Positions 45,063-54,401 of a stretch of DNA of 64,000 nt are shown in pieces. Origin of the DNA: Aliamphritea ceti (GTDB taxonomy: Bacteria > Pseudomonadota > Gammaproteobacteria > Pseudomonadales > Balneatricaceae); assembly GCF_024347215.1 (NCBI RefSeq), contig NZ_AP025282.1, positions 2,914,001 through 2,978,000 of the forward strand, in the 5' to 3' direction. Numbering within the stretch: position 1 is the stretch's first letter; each line of letters starts with the position of its first letter. Both the position numbers and the translations under genes were made by a program. The notes under the pieces were generated by a model. The model was not told the origin of the DNA. It made no database searches and was given only the letters and a program-made list of their open reading frames with translations.

Positions 45063-46595
45063 ATGGACAGCAGCCGACAACCAGGCTTAATTAGCCACTC
45101 CTCCCGCTTACGCATCAGCTTATACTTCTGTCTGGTAGCGATTCTTTGCATCTGCCTTGCTGATATATCAATCACCAGCATCAACCCCATGCTGGAAATG
45201 CAGCGCTTTTTCAGCGCCTGGCTAAAGCCAGATACCCACATCATCAGCATTGCCATTAGCGCATTAATTGTTACCATCGCATTCGCATTACTTGGCGTTG
45301 CCGTGGCTGCTTGCTGCGGCTTACTTCTAGCGACTCAGTTCCACCGCCGCTGGTTACGTACCCTTTGTGCCAGCCTGCGCTCAGTTCATGAACTGTTCTG
45401 GGCACTCATTTTTCTGCAATGCTTTGGCCTGCATCCTTTAACCGGATTATTAGCTATCGCTCTGCCTTACAGCGGTGTCTTCGCTAAAGTCTATGCAGAA
45501 ATACTTGAAGAGACATCAAACACCCCTTCCCGGGTAATAGCTGCAAATCGCAGCCGCCTTACCAGCCTGCTCTATAGCCGTATCGCCCAGGCCTGGCCAC
45601 ATCTTGTCAGCTATACCCGTTATCGTTTTGAATGCGGCATCCGTTCCAGCGCCATACTCGGCTTTATCGGTCTGCCAACACTTGGCTATTATCTCGAAGC
45701 TTCATTTAGTCAGGGCTATTACTCTGAAGTAGCTAGCTTACTGCTATTATTCTTTGCTCTGATCGCCAGTATCAAATTCTGGTGCCACAAACGTCTGCTA
45801 CCAGCCTGGCTAATCATCAGTCCATGGCTAATATTCTCGGAACACTTTAACCCCGCAGGCAATGCAAGCATTCAATGGCAAAACATCAAACGTTTTTTTA
45901 CGTCTGACATTGTTCCTGCACCATTACGTAATGCCGAACAAATCTGGAGCACCGACACACTGTTTAATCTACTCCACTGGCTGGAGAAGATTTTCTCCGG
46001 CCAGATACTGCCCGGCCTATTTAACACTCTTATACTGACTCAGATTGCCCTGGTCCTGACTGGCGTTATTGCATTACTGATATTTCCGCTGGCATCCAGA
46101 CTGTTCATAAACAGCTTTGGTCGCAGTAGCGGTAAATTACTGTTGATTATTGCCCGATCCACTCCTGAATACCTTCTCGCTTACATATTACTTCAGCTCT
46201 GGGGACCATCAATGCTGCCAGCGATAGTCGCACTGTCGCTGCATAACGGAGCACTAATCGCTCACCTGCTTGCCCAACGCAGCGAACAAATGCCACTCAG
46301 AAAAGATGCCTGCACGGGCTTCAACCGTTACAGCTATGAAGTGCTGCCACGTATATATAATCCATTTATGGCAATTCTGTTTTATCGCTGGGAAGTAATC
46401 ATGCGGGAAACCGCAATTTTAGGGATACTCGGCATACACACGCTGGGATTTTTCGTCGACAGCGCAATTCAGGAAATTCGCTTTGATGTTGCCTTACTAT
46501 TAATCATTAGCGCCGCATTACTGAATATACTTGTCGACCAACTGGCCAGAAAACTGCGCCACAAGCTACATTTGCAGCACATGAACAGATGTTGA
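45063..46595 (+). CDS. Fused double PhnE-like ABC permease
   Basis: 510 residues containing two BPD-type permease units in tandem. Each half has a set of about six membrane helices and an EAA-like cytoplasmic loop: in the first, SNTPSRVIAANRSRLTSLLYSRIAQAWPHL; in the second, RKDACTGFNRYSYEVLPRIYNPF. Each half also has the GILGIHTLG/GFIGLPTLGYY string characteristic of PhnE permeases. Where PhnE is usually a homodimer, here one chain would supply both halves. Third gene of the importer operon, 21 bases after the ATPase, and it ends tail-to-tail with a minus-strand gene one base away. Confidence 0.85.
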   Translation: MDSSRQPGLISHSSRLRISLYFCLVAILCICLADISITSINPMLEMQRFFSAWLKPDTHIISIAISALIVTIAFALLGVAVAACCGLLLATQFHRRWLRTLCASLRSVHELFWALIFLQCFGLHPLTGLLAIALPYSGVFAKVYAEILEETSNTPSRVIAANRSRLTSLLYSRIAQAWPHLVSYTRYRFECGIRSSAILGFIGLPTLGYYLEASFSQGYYSEVASLLLLFFALIASIKFWCHKRLLPAWLIISPWLIFSEHFNPAGNASIQWQNIKRFFTSDIVPAPLRNAEQIWSTDTLFNLLHWLEKIFSGQILPGLFNTLILTQIALVLTGVIALLIFPLASRLFINSFGRSSGKLLLIIARSTPEYLLAYILLQLWGPSMLPAIVALSLHNGALIAHLLAQRSEQMPLRKDACTGFNRYSYEVLPRIYNPFMAILFYRWEVIMRETAILGILGIHTLGFFVDSAIQEIRFDVALLLIISAALLNILVDQLARKLRHKLHLQHMNRC

Positions 46596-46596
46596 G

Positions 46597-47397
46597 CTAG
46601 TCCACCGTCGCTATAGGTAACAACCGGCTGGTGAAGTTATCTGTAATCTCAAGAACTGTTCCTTCAGCCCACATCGTTTGCAGTGTGGTATTTACTGCAT
46701 CGACCAGCAGTTTCTGATTTACAGCCGATTTTTTCGAAAAAATCATATACGCGGGACGCGGTTCATGCAGAGGCTTCTTCAATGGCACTACATCATTACT
46801 GATGCCCATCTCATGCAATGCATACAGCCCCACATGGCGCTCATTCACATAGGCATCTACACGGCCGCTCATAAGCATTTGGAAACCGCTGGCAACTGTA
46901 TTCGTTTCATATGATACAAACTGGCCTGATTGCTTGGCAGCATCAAACTCCGAATTAATACTAAAACCCGCCGGTACACTTATCTTTTTGCCTGTCAGGT
47001 CAGCAACATTATTGAATACAAAGTCATCACCCTTGCGCACAAAAACACTGAACACCGTGAGATGAACCGGTACTTTCGGATAGGTCGCAAAGGTTTCACG
47101 TTCAGCGGTTTTATAGCCGGAAAGCAAAACATCAGCCTTACCGCTTCGAATATAAAATAACGCTCTTTTCCAGGGCACACATTCAATTTCGTAGTCTAAT
47201 TCAAGACGCCCAAACAATTCGGCAACCAGCTCTATATCAATACCTTCTGCCTGATCCTGTTCGCACCAGATAAAAGGCTTAAAATCAGTTAAAGCGATAA
47301 CCTTCAGAGGGGACTGATCACTTGCCCGGACAGCAAAAGAAAGTACTGATACAAAAACACAAAACCACAACAACAGATGCTTTGTCGAATAAGCCAT
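46597..47397 (-). CDS. Periplasmic solute-binding protein, amino-acid type
   Basis: 266 residues with a signal peptide (LLLWFCVFVSVLSFAVRA) and the family 3 solute-binding fold: LKVIALTDFKPFIWCEQDQAEGIDIELVAELFGRL, then DVLLSGYKTAERE and the hinge region KKISVPAGFSINSEF. No transporter genes accompany it, so it may feed a distant permease, serve as a sensor partner for the neighbouring chemoreceptor, or be an orphan. Transcribed toward the phnE-like gene; the stops are one base apart. Confidence 0.85.
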   Translation of the reverse strand: MAYSTKHLLLWFCVFVSVLSFAVRASDQSPLKVIALTDFKPFIWCEQDQAEGIDIELVAELFGRLELDYEIECVPWKRALFYIRSGKADVLLSGYKTAERETFATYPKVPVHLTVFSVFVRKGDDFVFNNVADLTGKKISVPAGFSINSEFDAAKQSGQFVSYETNTVASGFQMLMSGRVDAYVNERHVGLYALHEMGISNDVVPLKKPLHEPRPAYMIFSKKSAVNQKLLVDAVNTTLQTMWAEGTVLEITDNFTSRLLPIATVD

Positions 47398-47555
47398 TCA
47401 GCAATCCTTCCAATTATGTGACCAACACAGGCGCACCTGTAAACAACAAACAGCATATGCAATCCCTGCATACTCACTGCGTATCAACATAAGCTAAACC
47501 TAGCTGCTGATAAAACCTGGGTCAACTGAAAATGGGTACGACAATTTGTAGAGCA

Positions 47556-47594
47556 AAAACCGAAGACGCCACCAACCGGTGGCGCTTTATTGCA
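47556..47594 (-). terminator. Terminator after the second chemoreceptor gene
   Basis: CGCCACC, loop GGTT, GGTGGCG on the minus strand, then TCTTCGGTTTTTGC. Seven bases after the chemoreceptor stop. Confidence 0.8.
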
Positions 47595-47600
47595 TTGAAT

Positions 47601-49619
47601 TCAGATTTTGAACTGACTTACCTGCCCTTGCAAAGCCTGAGCTGACAACTGCATAGCCTGACTTGCCTCTGAACTTGCATGTGCCCGTTCTGCAGCCAGA
47701 CGGGATCTTTCCTGTAGCGACTGACTACTCTGGCTAATTTGCTCTGATGCACAACTCTGTTCTTCAGTAGCACTGGCAACATCCATCATGCGCTCGCGTA
47801 CACGCTGTGTAGCCGCCTGAATCTGACTCAGCAAGCCCTCGGCAAGCTCAGCCCTTTCGACACTCTCAAACACCCGCGACTCACCGGCCCGCATACGTTC
47901 AGATGCCTGCTTGGCATTTAACTGTAATTTAGCCACTACTTGCTGAATCTCTTTTGTAGAATCCTGTACCCGACGCGCCAGTGTTCGAACTTCATCAGCT
48001 ACCACCGCAAAGCCACGTCCCTGCTCTCCGGCACGGGCAGCTTCAATTGCGGCATTCAGCGCCAGCAAATTAGTTTGCTCAGCAACAGCGTTGATCACCT
48101 CGACCACACTGCCGATATCCGCGCTGTCCTGCTCTAATTTACTGATAGAACCAACTACCTCAGCAAACTCAGTATTTAACAGGTTAATCGTCTGCTCTAC
48201 CTCTGCAACCGCTTGTTTACCATCCAGTGCCAGTTGCGATGTTGTATCCGCCTCAGCAGATACAGAACTCACATTTTCAGCCACATGATGAATAGAATCA
48301 GCAACTTGAGTAATCGCTGCCGAAACCTGCACAATTTCTTCACTACTCGCCTGTGCAGCTTCCTGCAACTGATCACTGCCGACATAAATCTCAGAGGAAA
48401 CAGTTGCTACATCGTCACCAGATGCGCGCACCCGCGCGATCACTGTCGAAAACTCTTCCAACATACGCGCAACCCGTAACTGTAAGCGCGTCAGTTCATT
48501 TTCACTCTGAGCATCTGGACGGTTTTTGAAACCAGCCGTTAAATCCCCTTGCCCGGCTAATTCAAGTACCCTACCGACCTCTTTAAGCGGCCCCAGCGAG
48601 CGACGCAAAAACAAAGACAACAAAATAACCAGTACAGCAACAGCTGCTACAGCCATCACCACCAGCAACCAAAGCAACGGCTGAATCTGACGGCTATATT
48701 CTTCTTTAAAACTGATCGCGAACACTGTCCACGGACTACTACCAGCCTGACGATAACTAACCCGCACACCTTCTGAATGGTCTACGTCAGTGTATTCAAA
48801 CGCACCACTGCCATTACCCACGACATCAGAAAAAAATGCATTACTATAAGCAACACTGAGAGCCTCACCCTGACTGCGCTGATCAGCGATCAACTTACCC
48901 GCGAGCTTACTCTGAGAATTGTAAACCAGGCCTGCATGACCGCTGTCACCAAACCGGGTCATTAACAAGTTGTTGCGCAACTGCTTCAACAGATCAGAAG
49001 TTGGGAAGCCAACGTATAAAATTGCTACAACATTTCCGCTGTTCATTACCGGTGTGTACTTAGTCATATAATCAGTACCAAACAACCGCGCCTCGCCCAG
49101 ATAGACTTCACCGCGCATCAACTGCTGAAACCCTGGGTGCCCTTTACCCAGCAACGTACCGATAGCACGCTTACCCTGAAGATTTTTCAGTGATGTCGTT
49201 ACACGCAAGAAATCATCCTTATAACGGATAAACACTGTTGCATTACCGCCGGTCATACGGGCAAATTTATCAACTTGTGTAAAATCAAGATTCACAACTT
49301 CACCATTATGCGTCACCAGCGGGCTGGCATAATCACCTACCTGAACAGTCTTCTGACGATCAAATACTAACGCATCCGGATACAGCCCTTTGAAGGTACT
49401 CGCGAGCCGCTCAGTATTATCGATAATAGTGCCGTATGCAGTATCCAACTGAGAGGCTAATACCTCCACTTGCCGGTCCTGAGATTGCTCTGCCTGAGCG
49501 ATCAGTACAGCCCGGGATTCATACCCAACCACACCAATCAACACAGCCATTATTACACCCACCAGGACAAACACACCAAGACTCAACTGCCTGGTCAGAG
49601 GCCAACTATTGATAGACAT
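47601..49619 (-). CDS. Methyl-accepting chemotaxis protein with a Cache_3-Cache_2 sensor
   Basis: 672 residues: an N-terminal helix (about 12-32), a periplasmic domain of about 280 residues with GTLLGKGHPGFQQLMRGEVYLGEARLFG and TKYTPVMNSGNVVAILYVG (typical of Cache_3-Cache_2 fusions), a second helix (about 315-340), HAMP, and a signalling domain with tip EQTNLLALNAAIEAARAGEQGRGFAVVADEVRTL. No pentapeptide tail. A Fur-box-like sequence lies about 100 bases upstream, so iron might control it. Ligand unknown. Confidence 0.94.
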   Translation of the reverse strand: MSINSWPLTRQLSLGVFVLVGVIMAVLIGVVGYESRAVLIAQAEQSQDRQVEVLASQLDTAYGTIIDNTERLASTFKGLYPDALVFDRQKTVQVGDYASPLVTHNGEVVNLDFTQVDKFARMTGGNATVFIRYKDDFLRVTTSLKNLQGKRAIGTLLGKGHPGFQQLMRGEVYLGEARLFGTDYMTKYTPVMNSGNVVAILYVGFPTSDLLKQLRNNLLMTRFGDSGHAGLVYNSQSKLAGKLIADQRSQGEALSVAYSNAFFSDVVGNGSGAFEYTDVDHSEGVRVSYRQAGSSPWTVFAISFKEEYSRQIQPLLWLLVVMAVAAVAVLVILLSLFLRRSLGPLKEVGRVLELAGQGDLTAGFKNRPDAQSENELTRLQLRVARMLEEFSTVIARVRASGDDVATVSSEIYVGSDQLQEAAQASSEEIVQVSAAITQVADSIHHVAENVSSVSAEADTTSQLALDGKQAVAEVEQTINLLNTEFAEVVGSISKLEQDSADIGSVVEVINAVAEQTNLLALNAAIEAARAGEQGRGFAVVADEVRTLARRVQDSTKEIQQVVAKLQLNAKQASERMRAGESRVFESVERAELAEGLLSQIQAATQRVRERMMDVASATEEQSCASEQISQSSQSLQERSRLAAERAHASSEASQAMQLSAQALQGQVSQFKI

Positions 49620-49718
49620 TTAATTCCTCACTACTGCTTTATAAACGCCTCGAATCAGGAGTCGCCTTTACCGTGAAAGAGGCCAGGTACTGCCTCATAA
49701 TATTTGCGGCAACTCTAT

Positions 49719-49737
49719 ATAAATGATATTCATTTGC
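49719..49737 (-). promoter_or_regulatory. Candidate Fur box upstream of the chemoreceptor gene
   Basis: The core TGATATTCATT matches the Fur consensus at 10 of 11 bases, and the 19-mer at about 13 of 19. TTGCAA and TATAGA on the minus strand flank it and could be promoter boxes. The rest of the AT-rich gap from 49738 to 49890 shows nothing I can name. Confidence 0.45.
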
Positions 49738-49890
49738 AATTAAAAATTAATAACACTCTGTCATTTTGGGTAATCAAAAACAATTAACTCTTACTGTTAA
49801 AGTTTAGATACCTTGTATAAATTATTGTTTTAATTATATTACATAACCATTACACAATTTTATTTTAGCTCCTGGCAATTACTTCAGGCA

Positions 49891-49917
49891 TAAAAAAACC
49901 GGAGCAAGCTCCGGTTT
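49891..49917 (-). terminator. Terminator of the RND/LolA-like/beta-barrel operon
   Basis: AACCGGAGC, loop TT, GCTCCGGTT then T6 on the minus strand, about 20 bases after the beta-barrel gene stop. Confidence 0.9.
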
Positions 49918-49937
49918 ATATGTTTGAATATCAGGTT

Positions 49938-51137
49938 TTAGAAGTAACGTTCGACTGTCAGCTGGATACGGTCATCTTCCGCCAGTGCCACTGCTGGATC
50001 ACTGGCCTTATCAGCGCTAAAGAAACGGCCATCAAGGCTTACTTTCCAGTCTTCCCCTACCCGCCGACTGGCTTCGATAAAGAAGCTCCGGCTGCCGTAA
50101 TCAGCATCGATACCACCACCTAGCAATATCTCTGTACTGACTTCATCATTGAGCGTAAAGCGGGTACCTAAAAAGATATCATTCTGGGCTGCTGAAGTGG
50201 CATTTTTACCACGCTCATCCCAGCCGTATTCCAACAACAAACCTAAGTCTGTATTGGTTTCACTGATACCATAAAAGGTGTATTCCAAACCGCCCTGCAA
50301 TGCCGCATAACGGTCATCTTTACTATCACGAACGATGGTTTCCAGCTTCCATAACCATGAATCAATTGTTGCCTGACCATCAAAACCGATCTGATCAATC
50401 TGCTGGTATACAGGTACAAGCTCTGTTTGACCACCAAAACTGCGTGCTTGCAGAATCGGCTCACGGTTCGTACCGCGGAACCAGTAAACGCCGACATCAA
50501 AAACATCGATGCTGTGGCTCCAGCGTAACGCCAGATCAACATGCTTTTCTTCGGCGGCAGACTCGTACTCAGCGGCATCGGTATTAACGACCAGACCAGA
50601 ACGCAAGCGCCCATCCTGACCCGCAAAGGTACGCTCACGAAAGCCCGGAAGAATAAACGCATCAACGATACCCCAGTCATAAACCAACGATAGATTTAGC
50701 ATTGGCTGACCAAGCTTCTCTTCACCGTCAAAACTGTCGACACCATCAGTCTGGTTTATAACATCTGCGAGGTGCTGGAACTCAGTCACTCCCCAGAAAA
50801 CCTTACCAAGGCCTGCACGAAACTCCCAGCCATCTCCCACTCTGAGCCAATTCAGCTCACGGATATCGCCATGGGTTCGCTCACTGTCCTGCTCGTCATA
50901 ACGGTAGAAAGGCTCGAACACGACTGAGTCTTCACCGTCATTCCATTCCCAGTAGAACTCAGGCTCTATGCTGAATGACAGATTAGTATCGTAATTTTGT
51001 CCGGAAAACTGACCGTCTTCAGTGAAGCCCTGTAGCTGTCCGGCAACTTTTCCTGATACTTCAAAAAACACATCTTCAGCACTGGCAGCTACTGGCGCGA
51101 ACGCCAGAGCTGCTACTGCCATATGACTGAACGCCAT
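49938..51137 (-). CDS. Outer-membrane beta-barrel protein of the RND cassette
   Basis: 399 residues with a signal peptide ending VAASA and many alternating hydrophobic/polar strands bounded by aromatic residues (e.g. SFSIEPEFYWEW, EFRAGLGKVFWGV, FDVGVYWFRG). It ends in ERYF, the terminal-Phe signature recognised by the BAM machinery. The family is not certain; it resembles barrels that follow LolA-like and RND genes. Third gene of the operon, two bases after the LolA-like stop. The likely job is an outer-membrane exit or acceptor for the substrate of the RND pump. Confidence 0.8.
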   Translation of the reverse strand: MAFSHMAVAALAFAPVAASAEDVFFEVSGKVAGQLQGFTEDGQFSGQNYDTNLSFSIEPEFYWEWNDGEDSVVFEPFYRYDEQDSERTHGDIRELNWLRVGDGWEFRAGLGKVFWGVTEFQHLADVINQTDGVDSFDGEEKLGQPMLNLSLVYDWGIVDAFILPGFRERTFAGQDGRLRSGLVVNTDAAEYESAAEEKHVDLALRWSHSIDVFDVGVYWFRGTNREPILQARSFGGQTELVPVYQQIDQIGFDGQATIDSWLWKLETIVRDSKDDRYAALQGGLEYTFYGISETNTDLGLLLEYGWDERGKNATSAAQNDIFLGTRFTLNDEVSTEILLGGGIDADYGSRSFFIEASRRVGEDWKVSLDGRFFSADKASDPAVALAEDDRIQLTVERYF

Positions 51138-51139
51138 GA

Positions 51140-51946
51140 TTAACGCGCCCGCTTCAGAGTATTTTTATTAAAGTCCGAATCTTTCAGACCATTACGGAAC
51201 GCATAACCCGACCACTTAAGATCCGTACCTTTACCGTTCTGGTGGTTAATCATTGTCTGTACGTCTGCACGCCAGTACTTATCCAGATACTGCTGATAAC
51301 CTTCAAACGTCAGCGTTTTCAGAAGGCTGTCTTTACGGTCATAAAACTCAACTTTTTCAGTACGGTATTCTGTCTGATCAATCCAGACTAACCGACGGGT
51401 ATAACCAGAGTTTTTATCTACCGGATACTGCTCAACCACGAAACACTGTCCCAGACCACAGGCCTCATCTCGCAAGTACTTATAAGTATATTTTTCGATC
51501 TCAAACGAACTCAGATCTTCAAACGCAAACTCAGAACCCATGAAAGGGCCTGACTTATTACGCGAAGCAATTCGCTTCACACGCTTCAGTGCAGGCAAAT
51601 ACAACCACTGATCATCCGCCCCTACAGGATGCGAGAAACTCAGAAAAGCCGTACCTTTAACATCACGGGGCTTATCAAAAACAGTCAGACTCTTATCACC
51701 GTCATTTTCCTGTTCAAGGTTTTTGATACGAATCTCACGGACACTTTCTTCACCCTGCTTGTTCCGCAACACCATCAGCATTTCTGCCTGCATATCTCCC
51801 CAACCCAGATCACGCTGTTTAGCTTCCTGAGATATTTCCAGACCGCGCTCTTCAGCTGTTTGTGCCAGCGTCAGCGAACTCATCAACATCCCAGACGCCA
51901 ACAGGCCGGCTCCAAGCATAAGATTGAAAGATTTAGTTACTTGCAT
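51140..51946 (-). CDS. Periplasmic LolA-like (outer membrane lipoprotein-sorting) protein
   Basis: 268 residues with a signal peptide ending SLTLA. The mature part matches the LolA-like family annotated 'outer membrane lipoprotein-sorting protein': MLMVLRNKQGEESVREIRIK, TAFLSFSHPVGADDQWLYLPALKRVKRIAS, GSEFAFEDL. It is not LolA itself, being longer and having a YTRRLVWIDQTEYRTEKVEFYD strand set. The fold forms a hydrophobic cleft for lipids. The start overlaps the RND gene's last 14 bases and has GGAGAG upstream, so the two are coupled. Confidence 0.85.
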   Translation of the reverse strand: MQVTKSFNLMLGAGLLASGMLMSSLTLAQTAEERGLEISQEAKQRDLGWGDMQAEMLMVLRNKQGEESVREIRIKNLEQENDGDKSLTVFDKPRDVKGTAFLSFSHPVGADDQWLYLPALKRVKRIASRNKSGPFMGSEFAFEDLSSFEIEKYTYKYLRDEACGLGQCFVVEQYPVDKNSGYTRRLVWIDQTEYRTEKVEFYDRKDSLLKTLTFEGYQQYLDKYWRADVQTMINHQNGKGTDLKWSGYAFRNGLKDSDFNKNTLKRAR

Positions 51947-54305
51947 GTTGCTCTCCTGCAGTCATCGTTGCAGTTTCAGGTTTAATAACAGATTCTTTTT
52001 CGGCAGTATCTACCGGCTCTTCAACACGACCAGCATCCAGCTTCATCAGCAGAGGCGGCAGGAAGAAGAAATCAACAATCAGTGCAATCAAAATAGTTAC
52101 AGCTGTCAGTAACCCCATATCAGCATTTAGCTTAAAGCTTGATAAGGACAGCACTAAGAAGCCTGCAACCAATACAAAGGTGGTAATCCATAAAGCCCGG
52201 CCAACGCTGCCAAATGCATAGCGAACAGCCGCTTCAGGGTCTGCCTGCTTATTACGGCGAGCATGCAGATACTTACTCAGGAAGTGCACTGTATCATCGA
52301 CCACAATACCTAATGTCATACCGGCCACAACCGACAGACCTAAGCCTACCTGTCCGTCGATCAGGAACCAGACACCAAAGCCCATTGCCGCTGGAGCCAG
52401 GTTAGGAATCAGACTAATCAGACCGAACCGTACGGAGCGTAAAGCAAAGCCAAGCAATACTGAGATCAGCACCAATGCCATGGCAATACCGGACAACATA
52501 CTCTGAATATTACGCTGACCAATATGTGCAAACATAAGGTTAGGCCCGGTAATCTCCATTTCAATATCCGGTGCATTCGCAACAAACCAGCCCTGAATAC
52601 GTTTTTCAACCTGTATCAGCTCATTACTGGTCATATTCGTCATAGTGGCAATGATTCGTGTCGCTGATTTATCAACGTTAAGCTGATTATTCAGATCCAG
52701 CCCATAAGGCAATGACATCTCATATAACAACAAATACTGCGCTGACAATTCGCGGTCATCCGGCAAACGATAATAACTTTCATCATCCGCATGCATGTTC
52801 TTATTCAGACGCATCAGCGTATCAGACAAGGTATTAACATGGTCTGTTTCTGGCTGCTCACGCAACCATTCACTGAACTCACCCAAAACCTTCAAATAAC
52901 CAGGATCATTAATACCACTGGACTCACCGCTGCCCAGAGAAATTTCAAGCTGCGTCATACCGGCCAGGTTGTCCTGCATAAAATCAGTTGCCTGACGGAA
53001 TGGCACTGACTCGTCGAAATACTTAACAAAATCGTCATTCAGCTTATTCTGCGGCAAGAACATAATCAGGCTAGCCATGATCACAGTCATCACCGGTAAC
53101 AGTACACGACGATTATTAGTCACGAAAGCAGCCAGGGAACGCATTGAATCACGCTCTTCTTCCTTACGCACTTTCACCCGCACTGGAAGAATCATCAACA
53201 ACGCAGGGAACAGAGTAACGGAAAGAATAAATGCCAGCATTACACCAACAGCAACAATGTTACCCAGGTCACGGAACGGTGGAGAGTCTGAGAAGTTCAT
53301 ACTCAGGAAACCAATCGCTGTCGTCACACTCGTCAGCAAGATAGGTTGGAAGTTAACCCGCAGGCTATCCAGAATAGCTTCACGTTTTGCTACACCCAGA
53401 CGCATCTCATATTTCATCGTACTCAAAATATGAATGCAATCGGCAACCGCCAGGGTCAATATCATAGTTGGCGCACTGGCTGAAGGCCCGGTAAGAAACA
53501 ACCCAGCCCATCCTGCCAGCCCCATAGCTCCCGCAATACTGGTAGCAACAATAAGCACTGTAGAAAGCGTACCGGTAAAGCTGCGCAGCAATAGAATCAT
53601 AGCGATAATAACAACAAGGAACATGCCTGGTACCAGAGTGGCATTATCCTCTAAGGAAGACTCAGCAAAGCTGTTATTCATCATCACAATGCCAGACAGC
53701 TGAATGCTAATATCAGGATTTGCCTGCATATACTTCTGCTGAATCTCACGAACCTTAGCCACAACCTCTGGCACTTCAGTTACCGGATCAATTCCTGGCA
53801 GACGTACGGTAACGTTCACTACAGCCACGTGACCAGTTGAGGAAATCTGGTTATTTAGCAGTAATGGCTCGTTAACAGCGACCTGACGCACCCGGTCAAG
53901 TGCAGCCTGATCCAAAACAGCCCCTTCCAGAACCAGATCTTCAACGATCATATCGTCTTCTTCGGCCCAGGTATGCTGGAAGTTAGTGATCGAATCAACC
54001 CGGGTTGAATACGGAATCTGCCAGGCATCTTCAGTAATCTGACGAATCGTTTCTAATCGTTCCGGGGTAAACACATCACCTTCAGCAGGTGCAATAACGA
54101 ATGAAACATTATCACTCTTATTGTATATGTTCTGCATTGCCTCATATGCGAGTAATTGCGGGTTATCTTCGCTGAAAAACACCCGGTAGTCGCTCTTAAA
54201 TACAAGATTTTTAGCACCATAAGCTGCACCCACTATCAACATAATTGATAGTAAAGCCACCCAGACAGGATGCTTAATCACCGTTGAGAAAAGTTTGTCT
54301 TTCAT
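51933..54305 (-). CDS. MMPL-type RND transporter
   Basis: About 790 residues and 12 membrane helices in two repeats. Each repeat has one N-terminal helix, a periplasmic loop of roughly 170-200 residues and a bundle of five; the SSD-like bundles contain LILTLAVADCIHILSTMKYEMRLG and GMTLGIVVDDTVHFLSKYLHARR, with the proton-relay Asp residues. It resembles HpnN/MMPL lipid exporters more than drug efflux pumps: no membrane-fusion protein or TolC gene follows. The start at 54305 (MKDKLF) has GGAG upstream; the longer frame to 54332 covers the operator. Confidence 0.9.
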   Translation of the reverse strand: MKDKLFSTVIKHPVWVALLSIMLIVGAAYGAKNLVFKSDYRVFFSEDNPQLLAYEAMQNIYNKSDNVSFVIAPAEGDVFTPERLETIRQITEDAWQIPYSTRVDSITNFQHTWAEEDDMIVEDLVLEGAVLDQAALDRVRQVAVNEPLLLNNQISSTGHVAVVNVTVRLPGIDPVTEVPEVVAKVREIQQKYMQANPDISIQLSGIVMMNNSFAESSLEDNATLVPGMFLVVIIAMILLLRSFTGTLSTVLIVATSIAGAMGLAGWAGLFLTGPSASAPTMILTLAVADCIHILSTMKYEMRLGVAKREAILDSLRVNFQPILLTSVTTAIGFLSMNFSDSPPFRDLGNIVAVGVMLAFILSVTLFPALLMILPVRVKVRKEEERDSMRSLAAFVTNNRRVLLPVMTVIMASLIMFLPQNKLNDDFVKYFDESVPFRQATDFMQDNLAGMTQLEISLGSGESSGINDPGYLKVLGEFSEWLREQPETDHVNTLSDTLMRLNKNMHADDESYYRLPDDRELSAQYLLLYEMSLPYGLDLNNQLNVDKSATRIIATMTNMTSNELIQVEKRIQGWFVANAPDIEMEITGPNLMFAHIGQRNIQSMLSGIAMALVLISVLLGFALRSVRFGLISLIPNLAPAAMGFGVWFLIDGQVGLGLSVVAGMTLGIVVDDTVHFLSKYLHARRNKQADPEAAVRYAFGSVGRALWITTFVLVAGFLVLSLSSFKLNADMGLLTAVTILIALIVDFFFLPPLLMKLDAGRVEEPVDTAEKESVIKPETATMTAGEQHASN

Positions 54306-54319
54306 TTCTCCGCCTTTTT

Positions 54320-54336
54320 GACGAATCGTCATTATA
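54320..54336 (-). promoter_or_regulatory. RND operon promoter -10 box with TetR operator
   Basis: On the minus strand TATAAT is followed at once by the palindrome GACGATTCGTC (54330-54320), which covers the transcription start. The same palindrome follows the tetR -10 box. No convincing -35; that region overlaps the tetR terminator stem. Confidence 0.75.
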
Positions 54337-54343
54337 AAGGTTT

Positions 54344-54364
54344 AAAAAAACGGCATTTCTGCCG
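54344..54364 (-). terminator. Terminator after the tetR gene
   Basis: CGGCA, loop GAAA, TGCCG then T7 on the minus strand, between the tetR stop and the RND promoter. Confidence 0.75.
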
Positions 54365-54401
54365 CACCTATTTTTTCTTATAAAGCTTTTAAATCAGGCA
54401 G

